NCBI GenBank assembly: GCA_029262455.1
Contig: JAJCZJ010000119.1
Span: 37,310-101,309, forward strand
Origin: Deltaproteobacteria bacterium
Lineage (GTDB): Bacteria; Desulfobacterota; Binatia; HRBIN30; CADEER01
Length of the DNA stretch: 64,000 nucleotides
Direction: 5' to 3'
Shown here: positions 16,386-25,086 of the stretch, piece by piece
Position numbering within the stretch: position 1 is the stretch's first letter
Layout: every line of letters starts with the position of its first letter
Program-made: the position numbers and the translations under genes
Notes under the pieces: generated by a model
Databases searched by the model: none
What the model saw: only the letters and a program-made list of their open reading frames with translations
What the model was told of the DNA's origin: nothing

Positions 16386-17577
16386 GCTGAAAAATCTGCA
16401 CCATCTCGAACTCGAGCTGGCCGAACTTCGTTTGCCCAGCCACGGTCTCTCCCTGATCATCGACGATCGTTCTGACAAGCAAGGGTCCCACCGAGACGTC
16501 CACATTGTAGTGCCCGTCGTCGCGTTTGCCCTTCATCTTCACGACACCGGTCGTCACCGCGGCAGGTGAGACCTCCGGTAACCAAGAGCCGAGCTCGATC
16601 GACGCGCCAGCTTCCCCCTTCTGGACCAACTGGCGCACAGCCTTTCCGTCACCGAGCATCGAGTGAATCCGCGAACCTGTGAATTCAGAGGCAAACTCTT
16701 TCTCCTGCAACATCCCGTAGACTTTCCAACCATTGTCACTCGGGTCGAGCGCGAGGTTGGCGGTCAACCCGCCATTCTCGGATTGGACATGCACCGCGTT
16801 GATCAGCATCCCCTCACGCGTCGAAAACTGCACGTCGACGATGTCACTCGCCATCAACGTTTGACCATCGACCGGCAACAACAAGTGGGACGAGCGTTCG
16901 AGCCGAACGTCACCTTCGTCGTGTTCGTAAAAAGCCGTGCGCTCGACGCCCACCGGACGTTTGGAAAACAGCACCCGGACCACCGACTCGTAGAACGGTT
17001 TGCGTCGCGGCGTCGATGGATAGCGGAGGTTCCGGACGATTTCTTCGAACAAGCGGGCAAACGTCTTCCTGTAGCCGGTTTCGAGGTGCCGACAATACAC
17101 GGATCGATCGGCAACCGACGCGACGCGATGCTTCAAGTGCCCGTTACCGCCACCGACGGTGTAGATCCACTCGACCGAAAACATTGGCGCACCGTCGATC
17201 GCGCCGGCCTCGACCTCGGACACCTGCGTCTTCTCGATCGCCCCGAGTTGGCTCGAGAACTCTTCGAAGGCGAGCTTCGAGTAGTCGATCAGCGCCGCCG
17301 CCAGGTCCAACTCGTCGGCGAAAAAGAAACACTCGACGGAGCGTGGCGTGCCAATGTCGATCACGACCGACGTGCCCGAACCATCTTCGAGAATCTCGAT
17401 CGGGAGCGCCAACTTGCCAAGGATCCTCGTCGCGAAGTCCGCCTCGACACTCTCCAGAGGCCGCGACACCAGATCCCCGGTTTCAACCGCCAACTGATCT
17501 GCAAAACGCTGTGGCGCTGTTCGCGCACTACACCCGACCAAGAGGCCGAACGTCACCAATAGAACAATGCCCCTCAT
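16372..17577 (-). CDS. lipoprotein of unknown function
   Basis: A 401-residue protein with a short signal peptide and lipobox LLVGC (acylated Cys at 16). It is not recognised as a named family. The body is a mix of beta and alpha segments without repeats; conserved-looking stretches include PRSVECFFFADELDLAAAL (about 79) and a C-terminal beta-rich part ending FEMVQIFQRGRF. Both ends overlap neighbours: the start overlaps the DUF35 gene by four bases and the end overlaps the transglutaminase-like gene by 14. An envelope partner for the transglutaminase-like protein is a reasonable guess, no more. Confidence 0.65.
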   Translation of the reverse strand: MRGIVLLVTFGLLVGCSARTAPQRFADQLAVETGDLVSRPLESVEADFATRILGKLALPIEILEDGSGTSVVIDIGTPRSVECFFFADELDLAAALIDYSKLAFEEFSSQLGAIEKTQVSEVEAGAIDGAPMFSVEWIYTVGGGNGHLKHRVASVADRSVYCRHLETGYRKTFARLFEEIVRNLRYPSTPRRKPFYESVVRVLFSKRPVGVERTAFYEHDEGDVRLERSSHLLLPVDGQTLMASDIVDVQFSTREGMLINAVHVQSENGGLTANLALDPSDNGWKVYGMLQEKEFASEFTGSRIHSMLGDGKAVRQLVQKGEAGASIELGSWLPEVSPAAVTTGVVKMKGKRDDGHYNVDVSVGPLLVRTIVDDQGETVAGQTKFGQLEFEMVQIFQRGRF

Positions 17578-18020
17578 CCGCGACTCCTTCGTCTCCGCTT
17601 CGCTTTGACAGGCACAAAGTGGGGCAGGCTGACGCCGCCTCCGAAGTCGTTAAAGCGGACTACCACCGGCATCCCAATCTTCACGGAATCCGCCTTGCAC
17701 TCGACAATGTTGGTCAACATCCGCACACCTTCGTCGAGTTCTACATAAGCGAGAACATACGGCACCATTTCGCGGAATCCCGATGACTGATTCTGGTGCA
17801 CCACGGTGAACGTGTAGACCCGGCCCTTGCCGGTGCAACGCTGCCATTGAACCTCGCTCGACAAGCAATCCGGGCATAGCGCACGCGGGTAGTGCCGCAA
17901 CAGCCTACAATCGCCACATTGTTGGACGTACAATTCGCCGCGAGCACAAGCTTCCCAATAGCCACGCGACTCCTCGTCTATCCGTGGCAACGGAATTTTC
18001 GGACCGGTCTGATCAGACAC
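17574..18020 (-). CDS. DUF35 OB-fold / zinc-ribbon protein (acyl-CoA-associated)
   Basis: A 148-residue protein from GTG 18020, which is preceded by GGGGAGGTG at ideal spacing; the frame upstream to 18152 runs into the thiolase gene and is not needed. CGDCRLLRHYPRALCPDC (about 36-53) is the rubredoxin-like zinc ribbon, followed by the OB-fold part (GKGRVYTFTVVHQ, PYVLAYVELDEGVR). DUF35 proteins bind thiolase-like partners as acyl-CoA-binding subunits, as in the ChsH2-DUF35/Ltp2 steroid side-chain aldolase. It directly follows a thiolase-fold gene, so such a complex is likely here. Confidence 0.85.
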   Translation of the reverse strand: MSDQTGPKIPLPRIDEESRGYWEACARGELYVQQCGDCRLLRHYPRALCPDCLSSEVQWQRCTGKGRVYTFTVVHQNQSSGFREMVPYVLAYVELDEGVRMLTNIVECKADSVKIGMPVVVRFNDFGGGVSLPHFVPVKAKRRRRSRG

Positions 18021-18045
18021 TTCCGCACCTCCCCATGTCCCGCAC

Positions 18046-19197
18046 CTACCTACGGCCGAGAACCAAAGTAACCCCGCTATGCCGCAACCCGAGCATTCCC
18101 CCAGTGCCGTGACACAGCACCGTCGAACAGTCGTCGACCTGGCGCGCGCCACACTCCCCGCGGAGCTGCTTGACCGCTTCGATCACCAGAAAGATCCCTC
18201 TCATCCCCGGGTGATTGGACGAGAGCCCTCCGCCATCGGTGTTGATCGGCAATTCACCACCAAGACCAATCCGACCTCCCGAAACAAAGTCGCCACCCTC
18301 TCCGAGTTTGCAGAAGCCAAGGTTCTCCAACGTCGACAAGACAGTGATCGTGAAGGAGTCGTAGATCATGCACATGTCGACGTCGGCGTGCTCGATTCCC
18401 GCCATCGCCATCGCCATCGGTCCGGACTGAGCCGCTGCAATCTTTAGAAGATCGCGTTTGCCCGCAGAGGTATGTCGCAAAGCTTCGGCACCACCGAGGA
18501 TCCTCACCGGTTCCTTGCGAGAATCGCGTACGCGGTCCGACTTGGCGACGACGACCGCCCCTCCGCCGTCGGTGATGATGCAGCAGTCCAACAGATGAAG
18601 AGGCGACGAAACGACACGAGATGCCAGCACGTCGTCGACCGTAATCGGATCGCGAAACTTCGCGACCGGGTTGAGACTCGCGTGCCGCCGGATCGTTACT
18701 GCCACTTCAGCGAGCTGTTCGGCTGTCGTGCCAAACTCGTGCATGTGACGCTGCGCCACCATGGCATAGGAATTCATGACGGTTGGCCCGTACGGCGCCT
18801 CGAATTGATCGGGCGGATCGCCGCCCGAAAGGCCTCCGGTTCCCACGGCGAAGCGATCCGACGAGGCCTTGCTGCCGTACGTGATCAGGGCGACCTCACA
18901 CAGTCCGGCAGAAATCGCCGCCGCCGCGTGTAGAACCTGCGCGACAAAAGTCGAACCACCGATATTGGTCGAATCGTGGTAGCGCGGCTGCAGGTTCAGG
19001 TGTTCCGCCAGCGCCATGATGCCGATCGGGCTAAGGCCCGACGAGAGCAGACCATCGACGTCGCGAATTGACAAGCCGGCGTCATCGAGAGCACCCCGCG
19101 CTGACTCCGCATGGATCTGAAATTGAGTCTTATCGGGTGCCCACCGGGTTGGGTGTTCGAAGACGCCGACGATTGCAGCATCATCGAGCCCACTCAT
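18046..19197 (-). CDS. thiolase-fold protein, lipid-transfer/Ltp2-like group
   Basis: A 383-residue thiolase-superfamily protein. The usual nucleophile region reads STNIGGSTFVAQVLHAAAAI (about 77-96), with Ser where biosynthetic and degradative thiolases have Cys. GGLSSNHPGMRG (about 322-333) gives the conserved His; CHGTGGMLG near the C-terminus is the final loop. MIYDSFTITVLSTLENLGFC matches the Tyr-containing block used by the Ltp2 retro-aldolase. With the DUF35 gene 25 bases downstream, an aldolase acting on an acyl-CoA side chain is more likely than a true thiolase; this is inference. The start overlaps the hydrolase-fold gene by four bases. Confidence 0.8.
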   Translation of the reverse strand: MSGLDDAAIVGVFEHPTRWAPDKTQFQIHAESARGALDDAGLSIRDVDGLLSSGLSPIGIMALAEHLNLQPRYHDSTNIGGSTFVAQVLHAAAAISAGLCEVALITYGSKASSDRFAVGTGGLSGGDPPDQFEAPYGPTVMNSYAMVAQRHMHEFGTTAEQLAEVAVTIRRHASLNPVAKFRDPITVDDVLASRVVSSPLHLLDCCIITDGGGAVVVAKSDRVRDSRKEPVRILGGAEALRHTSAGKRDLLKIAAAQSGPMAMAMAGIEHADVDMCMIYDSFTITVLSTLENLGFCKLGEGGDFVSGGRIGLGGELPINTDGGGLSSNHPGMRGIFLVIEAVKQLRGECGARQVDDCSTVLCHGTGGMLGLRHSGVTLVLGRR

Positions 19198-20015
19198 GAT
19201 CCGTCCTCGACCTCGAGGGTCGCGACGAAACCCTGAATCCGATCGGCTAGGGATTGCGGCCGCTCCAACTCGACCGTATGGCCGGCATCGTCAACCAGAT
19301 CCATCCGGGCGTTGGGCAGCATCGGACACAACTCCTGGGAAAGGGCCGGCGCAACAATTCGATCTTCCGCTCCACTGACGACGAGCACTGGCTGCCTGAC
19401 CTCAGACAACGCTCCGGTCAAGTCCGCATTCCGCCACGCCACGAAATCGTGATAGCGCACCCTTGGATCGGTTCGGATCTGCTCCGTCCAAGCCTCGCGC
19501 TTGACCCCAACCTCTGTGTTCGCGGCGAACTCGTCCTCGCTGAACGGCTGCGGACTGCGCCCCAACATTACTTGCCGCCAGCTCTCCACCATCTCGTCCT
19601 GCAAAGTCACCCGGGCAGCACCGCCGAGGAGAACTAAACCACGCACCTCACGCCGCTGTAGGGTGGCATAGCGCATTGCGATACTGGCTCCCAATCCCTT
19701 TCCGACCACGACGTGGGGCCGCAGTTCCAGGACTTCAACGAAATGCGACAAAAATTCCGCGTACGCTTCAACCGATTCCAGACCCTCGGTCGAACCCGAA
19801 CGCCCGTGTCCGGGCAAATCGAGAGCGATGACCGAATGGCGCTCGGCGATCAACGGCAATAGGCGGCGCCACAATCCCAGATTGGCCCCGGCGTCATGCA
19901 CGAAGACAAAGAGCTCACCCCGATCCAACGCGGGCATCACGCCCGGAAGAGTGGACGCCCCGGAGTGGACGTAATGGGCGGCGACACCATCGGAATCAAC
20001 ATACTTCGAGTACAT
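19194..20015 (-). CDS. alpha/beta-hydrolase-fold protein with Gly at the nucleophile position
   Basis: A 273-residue alpha/beta-hydrolase fold: oxyanion region VFVHDAGANLGLW (about 37), LDLPGHGRSG (about 67), acid GAEDRIV (about 219) and DDAGHTVELERP (about 247) with the catalytic His. The nucleophile elbow, however, reads VVGKGLGAS, giving Gly where GxSxG enzymes have Ser; the codons GGA-AAG-GGA-TTG-GGA were checked. It may therefore be a non-hydrolytic member (for example a lyase- or oxygenase-type variant) or an inactive paralogue. It is the first gene of the thiolase/DUF35 cluster and overlaps the thiolase start by four bases. Confidence 0.75.
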   Translation of the reverse strand: MYSKYVDSDGVAAHYVHSGASTLPGVMPALDRGELFVFVHDAGANLGLWRRLLPLIAERHSVIALDLPGHGRSGSTEGLESVEAYAEFLSHFVEVLELRPHVVVGKGLGASIAMRYATLQRREVRGLVLLGGAARVTLQDEMVESWRQVMLGRSPQPFSEDEFAANTEVGVKREAWTEQIRTDPRVRYHDFVAWRNADLTGALSEVRQPVLVVSGAEDRIVAPALSQELCPMLPNARMDLVDDAGHTVELERPQSLADRIQGFVATLEVEDGS

Positions 20016-20105
20016 AATGGGGATCGACGTCAGAGCGCCGTACGATACACTTAATGAATCCCCGGAAGCGCCGTCAATCGCAACGAGGCACGTCGAGCTG
20101 AGGAC

Positions 20106-21437
20106 TCAGCGCGCAGCATCGACGCATTCAGCGAACAACTGGTGGTAGTTCGTCACCGTCCCCAACTGCTTCAGGTAAGAATCGAGACCCACGAGGGCGC
20201 GGCCCAAGAACAGGCGATGGCCAGGGGCCCGGAATATCCGGTTCTCGAATCCAATCTGCGCCATCTCCATCGTCTTCTCCATCGAATCATACTCACGCGG
20301 GTCGTAGTCGCGGTCTTGGAGGATCGGCTCACAGAAAATCTTCATGATGTGCACCATCGGCGCTGGGTCATCGTCCGGACCGATGAAGTCGAGGTCCAAC
20401 AAAGCGCCTCCGAGGTCATCATCCTCGTCTTCGAGGAGCGCCACCGCCATCGCCAGGTAGGCCTTACGAATCTTCGCCGGGAACACGCGGATGCTACCGA
20501 AATCCAGCATCCCCAACCTCGGATGATAGCTCACGAGGTAGTTGCCAGGATGAGGATCCGTGTGCAGCACTCCAAAGTCGAAAATCTGTCGCCAGACCAG
20601 GCGATAGTATTTGATCGCAACCCAATCCTTGAGTTCTTGGTCGACACCCTCCTTGAGGATGTCGGCGAAGGGATATCCGTCCAGAAAGCTCATGGTCAAC
20701 ACCCGCCGGGACGACAGTTTGGCGTACACGCTCGGCACTTCGACCTCTGGATCATCTCGAAACATTTTCCGAAAGCGGCGTGCGTTGCGCGCCTCGTTTT
20801 CGTAGTCGAGTTCCTCCGACAGACGCTCCTGCAGCTCACCGACAACCCCGGCGTAGTCCATTTCCTGCTGCATCACATCGCGACCGATCAAAGTGAACGT
20901 CTTCAGCAACGCCTCGATGTTGCGCAGGTCTTGTTCGACCGTCTCATCAACGCCCGGATACTGCACTTTCACCACAACTGGCTCACCAGACAACAAAGTG
21001 GCTCGATGGACTTGGCCGAGCGACGCAGCGGCGAAAGCATCTTCCTCGAACGAAGCGTAGAGGTCTTGCGGGTCGCCGCCGAGTTCGGACACAAGTTGCT
21101 GTCGAATCTCAGAGTAGGCCATCGGCGGCACCTGCGACTGCACAACCGAAAGCACATCGAGCGCCTCGCCGGGCAGAATGTCGTCGCGCATCGACAACAT
21201 CTGCACCAGTTTCATGAACGCGCCCTTGAGCTCGGTCGAACTCTCGACAATCTTCATCGCATTGCGAATATGGGTGTCGAGAAGCGACTTTTCGTGATCG
21301 TCCACCGATCGAAAAGGCTTGCGCAGGGCTTCCCAGAGATAGCTCGATCCGACCGATGTCGCGACACCGCTGACCTTCAAGACCCTCTTGGTTCGCCCAC
21401 GCGTCAGCTTAGGTGCTAAAGTTTTCTTGGTCGGCAT
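20106..21437 (-). CDS. ABC1/AarF/UbiB-family atypical kinase-like protein
   Basis: A 443-residue protein of the ABC1 family. MKLVQMLSMRDDILP (about 75) replaces the usual KxGQ motif, AAASLGQVHRA (about 137) is the Ala-rich nucleotide loop, VVVKVQYPGV holds the catalytic Lys, HTDPHPGNYLV is the catalytic loop and LDFGSIRVF the metal-binding DFG. Family members support quinone or lipid biosynthesis through ATPase activity. The gene is two bases downstream of larB and ends a four-gene leftward operon. No ubiquinone genes lie nearby. Confidence 0.85.
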   Translation of the reverse strand: MPTKKTLAPKLTRGRTKRVLKVSGVATSVGSSYLWEALRKPFRSVDDHEKSLLDTHIRNAMKIVESSTELKGAFMKLVQMLSMRDDILPGEALDVLSVVQSQVPPMAYSEIRQQLVSELGGDPQDLYASFEEDAFAAASLGQVHRATLLSGEPVVVKVQYPGVDETVEQDLRNIEALLKTFTLIGRDVMQQEMDYAGVVGELQERLSEELDYENEARNARRFRKMFRDDPEVEVPSVYAKLSSRRVLTMSFLDGYPFADILKEGVDQELKDWVAIKYYRLVWRQIFDFGVLHTDPHPGNYLVSYHPRLGMLDFGSIRVFPAKIRKAYLAMAVALLEDEDDDLGGALLDLDFIGPDDDPAPMVHIMKIFCEPILQDRDYDPREYDSMEKTMEMAQIGFENRIFRAPGHRLFLGRALVGLDSYLKQLGTVTNYHQLFAECVDAAR

Positions 21438-21439
21438 CG

Positions 21440-22189
21440 TCAGTCGCGGTTGATCAAACCGGCCGCGACGCCTGCGCCGAAACCGTTATCGATGTTGACG
21501 ACCGTAACCCCTGCCGCGCACGTATTGAGCATACCGAGCAGCGCAGCCAGTCCACCAAAACTCGCGCCGTAGCCAATGCTGGTCGGGACCGCGATCACCG
21601 GGCGATCGACGAGCCCACCGACTACGCTGGGCAGGGCCCCCTCCATGCCCGCTGCTACGATGAGAACATTGGCCCGCTGCAAAACGTCTTGGTGCGCCAA
21701 CAATCGGTGCAGCCCGGACACACCTACATCATATAGTCTCTCGACTTCGTTCCCCATGTATTCGGCCGTCATCGCAGCTTCTTCCGCCACCGGTAGATCG
21801 GAGGTCCCCGCCGCGATCACCGCGATCACCCCGCGGCCTGTCTTCCCAATTTCCCCCTGCGTCAGCGTCGCGAGACGCGGCACCGGGTGGTAAACGAGAC
21901 TGGGCAATGCTGCTTGCACATCCGCGGCATCCTGCGCAGCCAAGCGGGTCACCAACACGCTTTGACCCGCGTCACGCAACCGAATCGCGATCTCCGCGAC
22001 CTGCGACGCAGTCTTACCCTGCGCAAAAATCACTTCCGGTAGACCGGCGCGCAGGGCGCGGTGATGATCCACCTTGGCAAAGCCAAGGTCCTCGAAAGGC
22101 AATGTCTTCAAGCGGCCGAGAGCCTCGTCGGCCGTCATCTTACCATCGGCAATGGCAGCCAGAATTTCACGTAAACGTTCGGGACTCAT
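21440..22189 (-). CDS. larB: LarB, nicotinate-dinucleotide carboxylase for the nickel-pincer cofactor
   Basis: A 249-residue protein matching LarB: an N-terminal helical segment (ILAAIADGKMTADEAL), then GLPEVIFAQGKTASQVAEIA, and a PurE-like domain with VIAAGTSDLPVAEEAA, AAGMEGALPSVVGGLV and VPTSIGYGASFGG. LarB carboxylates and hydrolyses nicotinic acid adenine dinucleotide to pyridinium-3,5-biscarboxylate mononucleotide, the first step to the nickel-pincer nucleotide of lactate racemase-like enzymes. It overlaps thiL by four bases. LarC, LarE and a LarA-like enzyme are absent from this window. Confidence 0.85.
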   Translation of the reverse strand: MSPERLREILAAIADGKMTADEALGRLKTLPFEDLGFAKVDHHRALRAGLPEVIFAQGKTASQVAEIAIRLRDAGQSVLVTRLAAQDAADVQAALPSLVYHPVPRLATLTQGEIGKTGRGVIAVIAAGTSDLPVAEEAAMTAEYMGNEVERLYDVGVSGLHRLLAHQDVLQRANVLIVAAGMEGALPSVVGGLVDRPVIAVPTSIGYGASFGGLAALLGMLNTCAAGVTVVNIDNGFGAGVAAGLINRD

Positions 22190-23199
22190 TTGTGCCTACG
22201 GCTGCCGGAACCAAAATGCCGAAACGGCTTCAGGTCGGCTGGCCTCTCCACTCCATCTTCACAGACAACGAGAACTCCCCGCTCAGCGGGAAGACACTCA
22301 CCAATCAGGGTCACCTTGCAGCCTAGCCCCCCAACCAGGCTCTGCAACCTACCCTTGGACCTGGCGGGAACACTAAACAAGAGTTCGTAGTCCTCGCCTC
22401 CGGAGAGAGCCAGGTCACGCCCCGCCCGCCGAACCGCCGCCGAAGCCGGCAGTCGCTCCGATTCGACCCGAGCCCCAACATTGCTTGCGGCACAGACATG
22501 ACAGAGATCATTCAGCAGCCCGTCACTCACATCAATCGCGGCCGAGGCGATTTCGCGGTTCGCAAGCAACGAACCAGCCTTCAATCGGGGTTCGGGTTCG
22601 CGAAATCTTCGTCCTGGCACCCCACCTGCCGGTTCCCCCTTCAGCAAAAGCCGAGTTCCCAGCGCAGCGTCGCCCAACGATCCCGTCACGTACAGTAAAT
22701 CTCCCTCCTTGGCTCCAGAACGCAACATAGGATGGTCCGGAGCGCTGCCGACAACGGTCACCGAGATATTGAGCTCCGTCGACCGCGACACATTGCCGCC
22801 CGCTACGACCGCTCCACATTCCGCCGCCGCCTGCGCCACACCACGCTGCAGCTCAACCGCATCGCGCGCCAACATCTGTGATGGGGCAGCCAACGTGACA
22901 AAGCAAAAGCGCGGTGCGCCGCCCATGGCAGCGATATCGCTGGCCCCGACCAAAAAGGCCTTGCGACCAAGCTGGCGCGGCTTCAGCCACCCGGGCAGAA
23001 AATGCGTACCTTCTACCTGCGCATCGGTCGTTACCAACCACGTGGCATCACCAGCGCGGATCACGGCACAATCGTCGCCCGGACCGACGAGCAAGTCGGG
23101 ATGCCCCCCCAACTCCGAGATCACCGAGTCGAGGAAGCCAAGTTCGCCGACATCCGAGAGTCGGCCGGCGAGGGCTCCACGAGTATCGCCGCCAGCCAT
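22186..23199 (-). CDS. thiL: thiamine-monophosphate kinase
   Basis: A 337-residue protein from ATG 23199 (a TTG three codons upstream is possible). GPGDDCAVI (about 40) holds the N-terminal metal-binding Asp residues, VTTDAQVEGTHF and ASDIAAMGG are the substrate/ATP motifs of the PurM-like fold, AAIDVSDGLLNDLCHV and LSGGEDYELLF are typical C-terminal ThiL signatures. It phosphorylates thiamine phosphate to thiamine diphosphate. It starts about 40 bases after the LpoA-like lipoprotein gene and overlaps larB by four bases. No TPP riboswitch was recognised. Confidence 0.9.
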   Translation of the reverse strand: MAGGDTRGALAGRLSDVGELGFLDSVISELGGHPDLLVGPGDDCAVIRAGDATWLVTTDAQVEGTHFLPGWLKPRQLGRKAFLVGASDIAAMGGAPRFCFVTLAAPSQMLARDAVELQRGVAQAAAECGAVVAGGNVSRSTELNISVTVVGSAPDHPMLRSGAKEGDLLYVTGSLGDAALGTRLLLKGEPAGGVPGRRFREPEPRLKAGSLLANREIASAAIDVSDGLLNDLCHVCAASNVGARVESERLPASAAVRRAGRDLALSGGEDYELLFSVPARSKGRLQSLVGGLGCKVTLIGECLPAERGVLVVCEDGVERPADLKPFRHFGSGSRRHK

Positions 23200-23240
23200 T
23201 CGGGACAATCTCGAAAACTCAGGCTCAAACGGTGGTCAGC

Positions 23241-24935
23241 TCAGCGACTGGGGACGAAGGACAACGAATTCGCACCGCCGCTGCCGGCGGCGCGGACTTC
23301 ACGAATTCGCCGGCCATCGAGCTTGAGCACGAACAGATCGCGTTCCAGGCCCGCACTAGCGAGATTGATTCTCCCGGTTGCTCCTTCAAACGACTTCTGC
23401 CCGCGGAGGGCATCGACAAAGCCATCGCGCGAATTGATCGACGCCATACCGAGAGTCGCGCGGGCAACAGACGCGGCGTCGTACGACTGGGCCTCGAGAA
23501 TACGCGGCATCCCGCCGTGTTCGGCTCGATAGGCAGCGATAAAACGTTGCGTTGCGGGACGCTGGCTCCCGATAAAGAAGCCGTCGACAAACACCGCACC
23601 GTCAAGAGCATCCGCCGCGGAGCCGAGCTGCCCCGGATCATGCCAACCGTTGCTGCCCAACAAGGCGACGCCGGGCCGGACCTCGCGCAGAGCGCGGCCA
23701 AGAATCCCCGCGGTCGCGGCATAGTCAGGAATAAATACCGCCTGCAGCCCATCACCATCGACCCAGCGCTGCAACGTCAGCACCTCAACCGAGAACTCTT
23801 CAGCCCCTGGTTCGTACGCCATCGCGCCGACGACTTTTCCACCGCGACTTCGAACCTCATCCTGAAATGCATCGGAGAGAGCCGTGCCGTAGCCATCGCG
23901 CGGAAACAGCACGCCAACACGCCGCAAACCAGCCGTGGAAATGGCATAGTCGGCGAGACGTGCCGCCTGCATCTCATAGGTCATCGCCATCTGCATCACG
24001 TAACGACCCGTGATGCTGCGCCTCTGTGCCAAAGCCAGCATGGGTAGACCAGCCCGCTCGGCACGCGGACTTACCGCCTGCGCTACCTTTGAACGCAAAG
24101 GTCCTATGACCGCTACGACATTGTCGTCCTCGGCGAGCTCATCAACCGCAGCCCGGGCCAAATGCGCTTCGCCTTCGGTATCGCGGATGACCAACTCTAC
24201 GTCGGACTCGGCAAACGCCAGCTCGATTCCTTTGCGCGAGCTCTGACCATACGCCGCGTACTTACCTGATAGTGGCAACAATACACCAACTTTGACGCCG
24301 CCTTCGCCTAGGCCGGCAAGGACGTTTTCTGGATCTGCCGTCGGCCCAGCCAACTTGGCAATCGCCTGAGTTTGGGGGGTCTCTGCTGCGACCCGGCCCT
24401 TGCCTCCGCGTCGCATCGCCGTGTCGACCAGGGCGCGCATGGTTTCCGTGGTGAGGACGGATCGAGTCCTGACCAACATGTCGGAATCCATCCTGTCAAT
24501 CGCGTCCGCGATTCTCCGTCGCAGCAATACCTGGCGCGGCTTCTCGGCGATCTCGTGGGCACGCTCCCAAAACAGCACAGAACTCACCGCATTGCCCCGC
24601 GCATGCTCTGCGTCGCCGCGTAGCTCAAGAACGCGGCGCCACTCCTCGGCCGGATAGCGCCGCGATAGCTCGTCGAGTGTCGCCAAACACCGATCGTGGT
24701 GACCGAGGCGAAACTCGGACTGCGCCAGTTTGTAATACGCCCGCGGAATGAGCTCTGGCGCCTGGTTGCTATCGATGAAAATACGATAGCCGTGGACGGC
24801 GCGGTCGAAGTGACCAAGCTTGAAGGAATCCTCTGCTTGACGAAACGGCAGCGGAGCACTCTCGAGTGGCAGTCGCTGGGTACAGCCGCCGAGCAGAGAA
24901 ATGGCTACCAGCAGGGAAATGAATCGGCTCTTCAT
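23241..24935 (-). CDS. lipoprotein with TPR-like N-terminus and type 1 periplasmic binding domain (LpoA/LivJ-like)
   Basis: A 564-residue lipoprotein from ATG 24935, with CGGAG upstream; a start at 24986 would bury the signal peptide. The lipobox is LLGGC (Cys at 18). Residues 30-160 form TPR-like helices (ELIPRAYYKLAQSEFRLGHH). From about 215 a periplasmic binding domain of the branched-chain amino acid type begins (VKVGVLLPLSGKYAAYGQSS), with VAVIGPLRSKVAQAV and PRDGYGTALSDAF. TPR plus such a domain is the layout of the penicillin-binding-protein activator LpoA, so a cell-wall role is more likely than transport; this is inference. It is the first gene of the thiL-larB-aarF operon. Confidence 0.7.
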   Translation of the reverse strand: MKSRFISLLVAISLLGGCTQRLPLESAPLPFRQAEDSFKLGHFDRAVHGYRIFIDSNQAPELIPRAYYKLAQSEFRLGHHDRCLATLDELSRRYPAEEWRRVLELRGDAEHARGNAVSSVLFWERAHEIAEKPRQVLLRRRIADAIDRMDSDMLVRTRSVLTTETMRALVDTAMRRGGKGRVAAETPQTQAIAKLAGPTADPENVLAGLGEGGVKVGVLLPLSGKYAAYGQSSRKGIELAFAESDVELVIRDTEGEAHLARAAVDELAEDDNVVAVIGPLRSKVAQAVSPRAERAGLPMLALAQRRSITGRYVMQMAMTYEMQAARLADYAISTAGLRRVGVLFPRDGYGTALSDAFQDEVRSRGGKVVGAMAYEPGAEEFSVEVLTLQRWVDGDGLQAVFIPDYAATAGILGRALREVRPGVALLGSNGWHDPGQLGSAADALDGAVFVDGFFIGSQRPATQRFIAAYRAEHGGMPRILEAQSYDAASVARATLGMASINSRDGFVDALRGQKSFEGATGRINLASAGLERDLFVLKLDGRRIREVRAAGSGGANSLSFVPSR

Positions 24936-25057
24936 GAAATCTCCGAAATACGGCAGTGCGGCACGACCCGTCGCCGCGCACAACAACTGCGATATAGCAG
25001 GAGAAGGACCCGTAAAAAACCGAACAATCGAAACCAGGCCGCAAACCCACTTCGAGA

Positions 25058-25077
25058 GGCTGCTCCCGCAAGCAGCC
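25058..25077 (-). terminator. hairpin after dnaJ
   Basis: GGCTGCT and AGCAGCC form a 7-base stem with a 6-base loop, 10 bases downstream of the dnaJ stop on the minus strand. No T-run follows, so this is a weak terminator candidate for the grpE-dnaK-dnaJ transcript. Confidence 0.4.
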
Positions 25078-25086
25078 GAAATTCAG

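Noticed and set aside
20142..21419. 425-residue plus-strand open frame
   Set aside because: It is the complement of the AarF-family gene, which has all kinase-like motifs.
22186..23260. TPP riboswitch near thiL
   Set aside because: No conserved THI-box sequence was seen upstream of thiL, and the gene lies inside an operon with a short leader.
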